Assembly: GCA_021777285.1 (NCBI GenBank)
Contig: JAJYDR010000071.1
Span: 1-11,884, forward strand
DNA from: Actinomycetes bacterium
GTDB taxonomy: Bacteria; Actinomycetota; Acidimicrobiia; Acidimicrobiales; RAAP-2
Length of the DNA: 11,884 bases
Reading direction: 5' to 3'
Position numbers and translations under genes: made by a program. This document shows positions 6,790-11,884 of this stretch, piece by piece (within the stretch, counting starts at the first letter, position 1; each line of letters begins with the position of its first letter). The notes under the pieces were generated by a model that made no database searches, was not told the origin of the DNA, and saw only the letters and a list, made by a program, of their open reading frames with translations.

Positions 6790-8055
6790 TCATCGCGCAT
6801 CGTGCTCGGCGGCTCGCAGCTCGCGCACATCGGCGACGTGGCGATCGGTTTGAGCGTCAAAGGCCCACAGCTGGGGTAGGGCCGCGACGACGACCGCCAC
6901 CGAGCCGGCGCTCGCCAGTCCGCCGACGGTGAGTGAGAACCGCAGCGAGGTCCAGGCGGTCATCAATCCGGAGCGGAACTGTCCAGCCGTCGGTCCGAGC
7001 GAATATGAGATCAGTTCGACGCCGGCCATGCGCCCGCGAACGTCGGGCGGGATCGACTCGTTCCACATCGTGTTGCGAAAGATCCCGCTCACCGCGTCGG
7101 CCCCGCCGGCGACGACGAGTCCGGCCAGCACGACGACCAAGGACGTCGAGTAGCCGAAGATCGCGATCCCGAGGCCCCACGTGACCGCCGCGGCGACCAC
7201 GGCGCGGCCGTAGCGGTGCACGTGGCGCGTCCAGCGCGAGGTCAGGGTCGCGAGCAGGGCCCCCGTCGGCAGACCGAGGTAGAGCAGGGAGAGCGCATAG
7301 TGCTCCGAGAAGTGCGCGGCCACGAACGGCAGCATCACGACCGGGTAGGCGAGGGCCATCGCGAGCAGGTCGACGACGTAGGTGCCCACGATGTCGGGGC
7401 GCGAGCGCGCGTAGCGAAGCCCTACCATGAGCGAGCTCATCGAGGCCCCGTCACCGCCGCCGCGCCCGACCGGCGCCAGGGTCACGAGCAGTCCGAGAGA
7501 GAAGACGAAGGTGACCACGTTGATGGCGTAGACCCACTGGGGCCCGGCGGCCACCGCGATGAAGCCGCCGAGCGCCGGTCCGACGATCGAAGCGAAGGTG
7601 CCGCGCACCATGTTGAGCGTCGCCGCGTCGCGTTGGAGGTCGTGGTCGACGAGTCGTTGGTTGAGCGCGGCAAGGCTCGGTCCCTGGACGCTACCCGCGA
7701 TGATGATGACGGCGTCGACCACGTAGAGCACCCACGCCTCGGGCGAGGGGCGCGCCGCGTTCACGACGAGCGCGACCGCGGTGAGCAAGAGGACGAACTC
7801 GGTCACGAGCACGAGCCGGCGTCGGTCGAAGTGGTCGGCGAGCACCCCGCCGTAGAGGCCGAAGATGAGCAGCGGCACGACCTCGACGAGGCCGAGCGCG
7901 CCCACCGCAATCGGCGAGTGGGTGAGCTGCTTGAGCTGGTACGCGGTCGTCACGTAGGTCGCCTGGCTACCGAGCGCCGAGATGAAGCCGGCGACGTAGA
8001 GTCGGCGGTACTGGCGCGACGCTCGCAGCGGTGCGAGGTTGAGTCCCAGGTTCAC
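6790..8055 (-). CDS. MFS transporter, EntS/MFS_3-like exporter
   Basis: This protein of about 421 residues has roughly twelve hydrophobic helices and belongs to the major facilitator superfamily. The cytoplasmic loop 2-3 motif A reads GGVLADHFDRRR at 69-80. The N-terminal LRASRQYRRLYVAGFISALG and the C-half NESIPPDVRGRMAG segment are typical of the MFS_3 group that includes the enterobactin exporter EntS. Proton-driven efflux of a small molecule is therefore the best guess, with the substrate unknown. The start is GTG at 8055, whose bases overlap the acetyltransferase stop (GTGA), a sign of translational coupling. A longer in-frame start at 8232 would add 59 arginine-rich residues read out of frame with the acetyltransferase and is rejected. 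The first two helices follow the chosen start immediately. Confidence 0.88.
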   Translation of the reverse strand: MNLGLNLAPLRASRQYRRLYVAGFISALGSQATYVTTAYQLKQLTHSPIAVGALGLVEVVPLLIFGLYGGVLADHFDRRRLVLVTEFVLLLTAVALVVNAARPSPEAWVLYVVDAVIIIAGSVQGPSLAALNQRLVDHDLQRDAATLNMVRGTFASIVGPALGGFIAVAAGPQWVYAINVVTFVFSLGLLVTLAPVGRGGGDGASMSSLMVGLRYARSRPDIVGTYVVDLLAMALAYPVVMLPFVAAHFSEHYALSLLYLGLPTGALLATLTSRWTRHVHRYGRAVVAAAVTWGLGIAIFGYSTSLVVVLAGLVVAGGADAVSGIFRNTMWNESIPPDVRGRMAGVELISYSLGPTAGQFRSGLMTAWTSLRFSLTVGGLASAGSVAVVVAALPQLWAFDAQTDRHVADVRELRAAEHDAR

Positions 8056-8693
8056 GCCGGCGGGCCCGCCAGCCACCCGCGGTCGCGGTCGTAGTGGCGA
8101 AGCACCCTGGCTGGGACACCACCGAGCACGACGTGGCTCGGGAACGTGCCGCGCACCACCGCGCCCGCGGCGACCGTCGTGTGCTCTCCAAGGTCCGTGC
8201 CCGGCAGGATCACGACGTTCGCGCCGAGCCAACTCCCCGACCCGATCCGAACGGCGGCCTCGGTCGGGCGCTGCCAGCCGATCGCCGCGTCCGGGTCGTC
8301 GTAGACGTGGTTCTGGTCGGTGATGTAGACGTAGGGGCCGGTCTGGATCTCGTCGCCCAACTCGATACGCCAGTGGCCGATGATGTGCGAACCCCGGCCG
8401 ATCACGCAGCGTTGACCGATCGACACGACGGGGGTGGCGAGCATCGTCTGGTCACCGTTGATGCCCGCGGTCAGACAGACGTTCGGACCCACGAGTGTGT
8501 CGTCGCCAATCGACAGGTAGCGCTCGTTGTAGATGACGCCCTGGGGGGCCATCAACGCCGCACCCGCGCCGAAATAGTGGAAGGCGTCGGCGTAGCGGTC
8601 GTGGGCTCCGACAATCGCGACGTCGTTCGCGTAGGCCCGAAGCGCACGCACCGCTTCACCGAGGAGTCGTCTCGTGTGACGGCGCAGTTGCAT
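8052..8693 (-). CDS. Left-handed beta-helix acetyl/acyltransferase
   Basis: This 213-residue protein belongs to the hexapeptide-repeat O-acetyltransferase superfamily (maltose/galactoside acetyltransferase, WbbJ-like). Repeated imperfect [LIV]-G-x4 turns are visible, for example YLSIGDDTLVGPNV, VSIGQRCVIGRGSHIIG and, in the C-terminal half, VRIGSGSWLGANVVILPG and VAAGAVVRG. His129 in ITDQNHVYD is the likely catalytic base. The tail GGVPARVLRHYD is usual for the group. It should move an acetyl group from acetyl-CoA to a sugar or small-molecule hydroxyl; the acceptor is unknown. I chose ATG 8693, which lies seven bases after a -10-like TAGCGT. GTG 8702 would add three residues and overlaps that hexamer. 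The gene lies 122 bases after recA, and its stop overlaps the MFS start, so these two genes probably work together. Confidence 0.88.
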   Translation of the reverse strand: MQLRRHTRRLLGEAVRALRAYANDVAIVGAHDRYADAFHYFGAGAALMAPQGVIYNERYLSIGDDTLVGPNVCLTAGINGDQTMLATPVVSIGQRCVIGRGSHIIGHWRIELGDEIQTGPYVYITDQNHVYDDPDAAIGWQRPTEAAVRIGSGSWLGANVVILPGTDLGEHTTVAAGAVVRGTFPSHVVLGGVPARVLRHYDRDRGWLAGPPA

Positions 8694-8700
8694 GGGGGTC

Positions 8701-8728
8701 ACGCTATCGCTGCGGGTAGTGGAGTCCG
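8701..8728 (-). promoter_or_regulatory. Candidate leaderless promoter for the acetyltransferase gene
   Basis: TAGCGT (complement of 8701-8706) ends seven bases before the ATG at 8693. CGGACT (complement of 8723-8728), with the conserved GAC core of a -35, is 16 bases upstream. No Shine-Dalgarno is present. If real, the acetyltransferase-MFS block need not depend on the recA promoter. Confidence 0.35.
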
Positions 8729-8815
8729 CGCTGGCAGCAGCGCCCGCACTGCGACACCGCCGCCCGCCGGCCCTGTCATCGGTCGACCGCCGCAGACGCG
8801 CCGGTCACCTCGACG

Positions 8816-10951
8816 TCAGTCGAGAGTGATCGGTGCGTCGACGTCGATCGCCTCACCGATGACGTCGGGCGCCAGTGCCTCGGCGAGGTGCGCTCGGACC
8901 CGCTCGTCGACCTCGGCCATGAGCTGGGGGTTCTCACGCAGGAAGTTCTTCACGTTCTCGCGGCCCTGTCCGAGCTGCTCACCCTCGTAGGTGAACCACG
9001 CGCCGGCCTTCTTTACGAAGCCGAGCTCGACGGCGACGTCGAGCACGGACCCTTCGCGACTGATGCCCTGGCCGTACATGATGTCGAACTCCGCCTGCTT
9101 GAACGGTGCCGCACACTTGTTCTTCACGACCTTCACGCGCGTTCGGTTGCCCACGATCTCGGTACCGTCCTTGATCGATTCGATTCGACGGATATCGAGA
9201 CGGATCGACGAGTAGAACTTGAGTGCACGACCGCCTGGCGTGACCTCGGGCGAGTTGTGGACGACCACCCCATCGACCAGGTAGTTATGCGACCCCTCGA
9301 CCTCGATGTCAAAGCGTCGCATGGACCGAGTCGGCGGCTTCTGGTGAATATCGACGATGGGCATTGCCATCAGCTCGTAGCGCGTCGGTACGAAGACCGG
9401 GTCCACGGCGAACCTCCCGCGGAATCGCGGCAGGAGCTTGTAGTCCATGCTCGGGTGCACGAACGGGGCGATGAGGGCCTGCAGCTTCGCGGACTCGCCC
9501 GTCGAGAACCGAAGCACGGCCTTGTGCACGGATCCCACTTCGACCAGGTCGGCCCGAATCTGCCACGTATCCTTCAGGTACGCGACCAGACGCTCCCGTG
9601 TTTGCGGTTCCATCGCCTCTATGCAGATATTGACGCGTCCGCTTCCCCCTTCGGTGCGAGCCTGGAGCCCCTTGGACCGGAGAGTGAAATTGGCATCATC
9701 CATGTACCACAATGCGAGCGACATCGGCGTCAGCCCCTTGAGGTAGTCGTCGTCGAAGACTTTCTTCCCGCCGACGTATACCGACTGACGAAGCGCGGCC
9801 AACTCAGGTAGCGGCTGGAAGTCGTACGTCACGACACCGTCGTCTCGAACTTTGTGACTACACGACACATTCGCGAAGAGTGACGCCTTCCACTCGGCGT
9901 ACGGCGCCTGCCGCGCGCAGTGCGAATAGCGCAGTCGTGCGCCGTGGCCGCTCTTGGTCGACGAGAGCGCACCATCACCCATCAAGGTGCCACGAATCGC
10001 TTCGAGCTGGAATTCAGATAGGTGCACGGGTAGCGCCTGCATGACGTTCTCACCCACTACCAAGTCCTTGGCTTGCTTCCAGCCAGTTGGCGTGCGAACG
10101 AGGTGATTGGGGGTGGCGGCGAACTGGGCGCGACCATTCCCCTGTGGCTTGGCCACGGTCACTTGGAGGAAGCTCTCGGCCTTGCCGTTGTCGAACCAAT
10201 TCACAACCCGCTTGGCGACGACCGCGCCGACCGTGGGGTCGTAGGACAACACCTCGACGGGTAGGCGCTGGTTCACGATCTTGCCGATCTTCTCAGTCGT
10301 CCCGTCGGCGAGCACGACACGGGTGCCGTACGAGAAGCACCCGTACATGACACCGATCTTCTCTCTCAGCTGGTTGATGAAGATGGCGATCGTGTTCGAC
10401 TTGGAGAGTCCACCGGTCAACTTGCGCAGCGCCTGGCTCATGAGCCGCGCCTGGAGTCCGACGTGGGAGTCGCCCATGTCGCCCTCGATCTCCGCGCGCG
10501 GCGTCAGTGCCGCCACCGAGTCGATCACGATGACGTCGAGCGCCCCGGAACGGATCAGCATGTCGGTGATCTCGAGGGCCTGCTCACCGGTGTCGGGCTG
10601 GCTGATCAAGAGGTCGTCGACGTTCACCCCGATGGCGCGCGCGTACACGGGGTCCATCGCGTGCTCGGCGTCGATGTAGGCGCACACGCCACCGTTGCGC
10701 TGGGCCTCGGCGACCACGTGCATCGCGAGGGTCGACTTACCCGACGACTCGGGACCGTACAGCTCGACGATGCGTCCGCGCGGCAGACCGCCGACGCCGA
10801 GCGCCATGTCGAGTGCGAGCGCGCCGGTCGGAATCGTCTCGATGTTCATGTGCAGGTTCTCACCCATGCGCATGATCGATCCCTTGCCGAACTGCTTCTC
10901 GATCTGGCCGAGGGCTGCGTCGAGTGCCTTGTTTCGGTCGTCGGTGGCCAT
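8816..10951 (-). CDS. recA: RecA recombinase precursor interrupted by an intein
   Basis: This 711-residue precursor would splice to a 349-residue RecA, the normal size. RecA forms filaments on single-stranded DNA, drives homologous strand exchange and triggers LexA self-cleavage. Walker [10 protein letters not shown] is at 66-74 (Lys72), the catalytic Glu is at 96 (IDAEH), Walker B ends at Asp144 (VIVIDS) and the allosteric Gln is at 194 ([10 protein letters not shown]), in the same numbering as E. coli. The intein begins at Cys205, inside DNA-binding loop L2, and the C-extein resumes with [14 protein letters not shown]. The start is ATG 10951 ([10 protein letters not shown]), preceded by AAGGAG. 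An in-frame ATG ten codons upstream would add an arginine run and cover the Shine-Dalgarno. The LexA box upstream predicts SOS induction. recX does not follow. Confidence 0.98.
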   Translation of the reverse strand: MATDDRNKALDAALGQIEKQFGKGSIMRMGENLHMNIETIPTGALALDMALGVGGLPRGRIVELYGPESSGKSTLAMHVVAEAQRNGGVCAYIDAEHAMDPVYARAIGVNVDDLLISQPDTGEQALEITDMLIRSGALDVIVIDSVAALTPRAEIEGDMGDSHVGLQARLMSQALRKLTGGLSKSNTIAIFINQLREKIGVMYGCFSYGTRVVLADGTTEKIGKIVNQRLPVEVLSYDPTVGAVVAKRVVNWFDNGKAESFLQVTVAKPQGNGRAQFAATPNHLVRTPTGWKQAKDLVVGENVMQALPVHLSEFQLEAIRGTLMGDGALSSTKSGHGARLRYSHCARQAPYAEWKASLFANVSCSHKVRDDGVVTYDFQPLPELAALRQSVYVGGKKVFDDDYLKGLTPMSLALWYMDDANFTLRSKGLQARTEGGSGRVNICIEAMEPQTRERLVAYLKDTWQIRADLVEVGSVHKAVLRFSTGESAKLQALIAPFVHPSMDYKLLPRFRGRFAVDPVFVPTRYELMAMPIVDIHQKPPTRSMRRFDIEVEGSHNYLVDGVVVHNSPEVTPGGRALKFYSSIRLDIRRIESIKDGTEIVGNRTRVKVVKNKCAAPFKQAEFDIMYGQGISREGSVLDVAVELGFVKKAGAWFTYEGEQLGQGRENVKNFLRENPQLMAEVDERVRAHLAEALAPDVIGEAIDVDAPITLD
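9254..10339 (-). mobile_element. RecA intein with LAGLIDADG homing endonuclease
   Basis: This 362-residue intein covers precursor residues 205-566. Splicing block A starts with Cys205 ([13 protein letters not shown]). Block B is FAATPNHLV with His283, block F is [16 protein letters not shown] (547-562) and block G is GVVVHN, ending His565-Asn566. The +1 extein residue is Ser567. All nucleophiles are present, so splicing should work. The homing endonuclease has two DOD motifs: [10 protein letters not shown] (321-330, Asp326) and [11 protein letters not shown] (412-422). It matches my memory of the M. leprae RecA intein in site, length and many blocks, such as VPSM/VHPSM-YKLLP and RSKGLQ-RT. 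Sampled lines are about 55-60% GC against 67-70% in flanking recA, a sign of horizontal origin. The Gly usual after the second DD pair is Ala420, so endonuclease activity is less certain than splicing. Confidence 0.96.
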
Positions 10952-10955
10952 GGTT

Positions 10956-10961
10956 CTCCTT
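10956..10961 (-). promoter_or_regulatory. Ribosome binding site of recA
   Basis: AAGGAG on the minus strand, four bases before the ATG at 10951. It supports this start over the in-frame ATG ten codons upstream. Confidence 0.8.
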
Positions 10962-11020
10962 CGTCTACGTCGTCGGGGCACTGTACGAGACCCCTATGAC
11001 ATCGGTCGGGCTACGCCGAT

Positions 11021-11049
11021 ACCGTACTACGAACAAGTGTTCGCTTCAA
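11021..11049 (-). promoter_or_regulatory. recA promoter, -35 and -10
   Basis: On the minus strand TTGAAG (complement of 11044-11049) and TACGGT (complement of 11021-11026) are separated by exactly 17 bases, a good sigma-70-type arrangement. The transcription start would fall near 11014, giving a leader of about 60 bases that carries the Shine-Dalgarno. The LexA box occupies most of the spacer. Confidence 0.65.
11031..11042. promoter_or_regulatory. LexA (SOS) box in the recA promoter
   Basis: GAACAAGTGTTC has perfect GAAC/GTTC half-sites with a four-base centre, and the symmetry extends one base each way (C...G). This is the LexA operator consensus of actinobacteria and Bacillus. Lying inside the -35/-10 spacer, bound LexA would block RNA polymerase, and RecA-stimulated LexA cleavage would free the promoter. 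It lies 73 bases upstream of the divergent acidic ORF, which could also respond. Confidence 0.85.
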
Positions 11050-11102
11050 GGATTCAGTGCTCGCTGCGTAAACCAGCCGCGCAGTTCGACCATAAACCCG
11101 TT

Positions 11103-11108
11103 TAAAGT
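11103..11108 (+). promoter_or_regulatory. Candidate -10 of a leaderless promoter for the small acidic ORF
   Basis: TAAAGT ends seven bases before the ATG at 11116, and no Shine-Dalgarno is seen. It overlaps by two bases an inverted repeat, TAAAC-CC-GTTTA (11093-11104), that could be an operator. No clear -35 is found. Confidence 0.4.
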
Positions 11109-11115
11109 CCCAACT

Positions 11116-11301
11116 ATGGGCAGCGAATACGGACCTGACAAAACGTTCAGTCGCGAAATCAAGCCTGACGAGACCCCTGCAGCCAACCGAGAAGGCGACG
11201 ACGCCGAGGAAGCACTGCCAGACGTCATCAGTGACCCAGGGGTCGAGGGCGGCGTGGACGTCGTCAACGAGGAGCCCGAGGAGTCCGATTCCGAGTCGTA
11301 G
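11116..11301 (+). CDS. Small acidic hypothetical protein
   Basis: This 61-residue ORF of unknown function is divergent from recA. It begins MGSEYGPDKTFSREIKPDET and becomes very acidic toward the end (NEEPEESDSES). About 18 of 61 residues are Asp or Glu, there is no cysteine, and hydrophobic residues are few, so it is probably disordered. The third codon position is mostly G or C (about 70% by hand count), which fits a gene here but is lower than in its neighbours. The ATG at 11116 follows a -10-like hexamer by seven bases. It does not end in the Gly-Gly-Glu/Gln of Pup, the other small acidic actinobacterial protein I considered. Reality as a gene is likely but not certain, and I assign no function. 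Confidence 0.5.
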   Translation: MGSEYGPDKTFSREIKPDETPAANREGDDAEEALPDVISDPGVEGGVDVVNEEPEESDSES

Positions 11302-11634
11302 GCCGGGGCGAGGCGTTACAACCCGTACCCGTACCCGCCGCGACCGCGGCCTCACCGGTGCACACCGACGCCGGCGTCATGTCACTTCCCCCCAATCTGG
11401 CGCCGTCGAAACCCAGAGCGTGTCACTCCGTCTTGACGGCTCGTGGTCGGACTTTGGCCAGCCGATGGCTGACTGTCCCTAGCGCGGTGACAGGAGCGGT
11501 GCCACGAACTTTGTTCTTCAGCACCGTGACACGGTGGTGAAGCTTCACCCCGATCGCACAGACCTGGCAACTGCTCACGGGTTGCGCAGCGATACATGGT
11601 CGAGACTCACTCGATTCGCAATGGGCCCAGTGGG
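11302..11634. other. 333-bp stretch without a convincing gene
   Basis: Four 60-base lines hand-count at about 57-63% GC, clearly below the neighbouring genes. At the left there is a short tandem hexamer (ACCCGT twice plus ACCCGC-like, 11321-11337) and a 6-bp inverted repeat GCCGCG-AC-CGCGGC. Near-identical direct words TGTCACTTCC and TGTCACTCCG occur about 41 bases apart (near 11380 and 11421), and a reverse copy GTGACAC lies at 11526-11532. Two abutting palindromes lie at 11522-11549. Short open frames exist on both strands, but none has a start signal, a recognisable motif or convincing codon bias. It could hold a decayed mobile element, a structured RNA or regulatory DNA. I cannot choose. 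Confidence 0.5.
11522..11549. repeat. Two abutting palindromes
   Basis: CACCGTG-A-CACGGTG (11522-11536) is a perfect inverted repeat with a one-base centre. GGTGAAGCTTCACC (11536-11549) is a perfect 14-bp palindrome sharing the base at 11536. They lie about 90 bases downstream of the stop of the leftward hydrolase gene at the right edge. They might be operators, an extrusion-prone site or part of a bidirectional terminator; none has a T-run. Confidence 0.55.
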
Positions 11635-11884
11635 TCAATCGGTTAACGATTGGTACACCAGCTGCTGGAGCTCGCGGCGGATCGGGTAGGTCCCGCTCGG
11701 CAGCAGTTGGGTGTAGAACCCAACGGTCAACTCCTCGACCGGATCGATCCAGAAGGCAGTCGACGCTGCGCCTCCCCAGGCGACCGTGCCCTCGGAGACC
11801 AGGCTCTTGTTCGCCCGACGGTCGAGCATCACCGAGAAGCCGAGCCCGAAGCCGACCCCCGCGTAGTCCGTCTCGGAGAACGAG
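11635..11884 (-). CDS. Serine beta-lactamase-family hydrolase, C-terminal end (partial)
   Basis: The last 82 or so residues of a protein that continues past the right edge. The segment DYAGVGFGLGFSVMLD, then VAWGGAASTAFWIDP and LLPSGTYPIRRELQQLVYQ, is typical of the beta-lactamase-related serine hydrolase family (Pfam Beta-lactamase; class C, EstB-like esterases and penicillin-binding-protein-like proteins). WGG takes the place of the third active-site motif (KTG/HxG). The catalytic SxxK and YxN motifs would lie outside the window. It probably acts as an esterase or peptidase rather than a true antibiotic-degrading enzyme, but that is inference. The frame is open from the edge to TGA at 11635-11637. 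A GTG-ATG pair inside (11827-11832) is not the true start, since the family match continues upstream. Confidence 0.88.
   Translation of the reverse strand, partial: SFSETDYAGVGFGLGFSVMLDRRANKSLVSEGTVAWGGAASTAFWIDPVEELTVGFYTQLLPSGTYPIRRELQQLVYQSLTD

Noticed and set aside
8728..8743. Hairpin GCGCTG-GCAG-CAGCGC as recA terminator
   Set aside because: Only six base pairs with no T-run on the minus strand; such stems are common by chance at this GC.
10952..10981. In-frame upstream ATG for recA (10981)
   Set aside because: It would add a run of arginines and cover the AAGGAG site; RecA proteins begin near [10 protein letters not shown].
11093..11301. Pup-like (prokaryotic ubiquitin-like) identity for the small acidic ORF
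   Set aside because: Size and acidity fit, but the protein ends in ESDSES and lacks the C-terminal Gly-Gly-Glu/Gln and the preceding conserved helix; no proteasome genes are nearby.
10924..11301. Longer start (125 codons) for the small acidic ORF
   Set aside because: It would begin inside recA and read through the recA promoter and LexA box on the opposite strand. The ATG at 11116 has a fitting -10 and the N-terminal extension is not protein-like.
11321..11337. Tandem ACCCGT repeat as a CRISPR or iteron array
   Set aside because: Fewer than three exact copies of six bases with no spacers or replication genes; simple-sequence slippage explains it.
11423..11638. Minus-strand frame of 71 codons with several cysteines after the hydrolase gene
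   Set aside because: It starts at TTG overlapping the hydrolase stop, has no Shine-Dalgarno and no motif I know, and runs through the palindromes. It remains a weak possibility only.
11618..11660. tRNA-like look of the GGGTCAATCGGTTAACGATT region
   Set aside because: No acceptor stem, anticodon arm or T-loop sequence can be paired around it, and part of it encodes the hydrolase C-terminus.

Overview
The window is high-GC bacterial DNA. Most coding stretches hand-count at about 70-80% GC per 60-base line. Genes are tightly packed and many start at GTG or lack a Shine-Dalgarno. The recA promoter carries a GAAC-N4-GTTC LexA box, and a P450 sits next to a 3Fe-4S-type ferredoxin. Together these suggest an actinomycete in the broad sense, possibly from a deep branch such as Acidimicrobiia. 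The lineage is an inference from style, not from a marker search.

Layout. The left edge (1-428, +) is the C-terminal half of a glucose-1-phosphate thymidylyltransferase (RmlA), followed by a perfect 8-bp hairpin. A BioY biotin transporter S-component follows (498-1082, +). Convergent to it, with a 4-base overlap, is a short crotonase-family gene (1079-1744, -). It diverges across only 51 bp from an Xaa-Pro aminopeptidase (1796-3283, +). That gene again converges with a 4-base overlap on a long leftward block.

The leftward block, in transcription order, is recA (10951-8816), a left-handed beta-helix acetyltransferase (8693-8052), an MFS exporter-like protein (8055-6790), an ACT-HAD phosphoserine phosphatase SerB (6767-5592), an alpha/beta hydrolase (5590-4709), a small ferredoxin (4678-4487) and a cytochrome P450 (4485-3280). 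Junctions are tight from the acetyltransferase onward: a GTGA overlap, 22 bp, 1 bp, 30 bp and 1 bp. These genes may be co-expressed, and the ferredoxin-P450 pair is an obvious electron-transfer/oxygenase unit. No recX lies directly after recA.

The most distinctive element is a 362-residue intein inside RecA (9254-10339). It sits between Gly204 and a Ser, in the L2 DNA-binding loop. All splicing residues are visible, and it holds a LAGLIDADG (DOD) homing endonuclease. It closely resembles the Mycobacterium leprae RecA intein, which uses a different site from that of M. tuberculosis. Its GC is lower than that of the flanking exteins. recA has a textbook promoter (TTGAAG-N17-TACGGT) with a perfect LexA/SOS box inside the spacer.

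Divergent from recA is a 61-residue, very acidic ORF of unknown function (11116-11301, +). It is followed by 333 bp of lower-GC sequence with no convincing gene but two abutting palindromes. The right edge (11635-11884, -) is the C-terminal end of a serine beta-lactamase-family hydrolase.

A recurring pattern is that five starts without a Shine-Dalgarno each have a TANNNT -10-like hexamer ending 6-7 bases before the start codon. This suggests leaderless transcripts.
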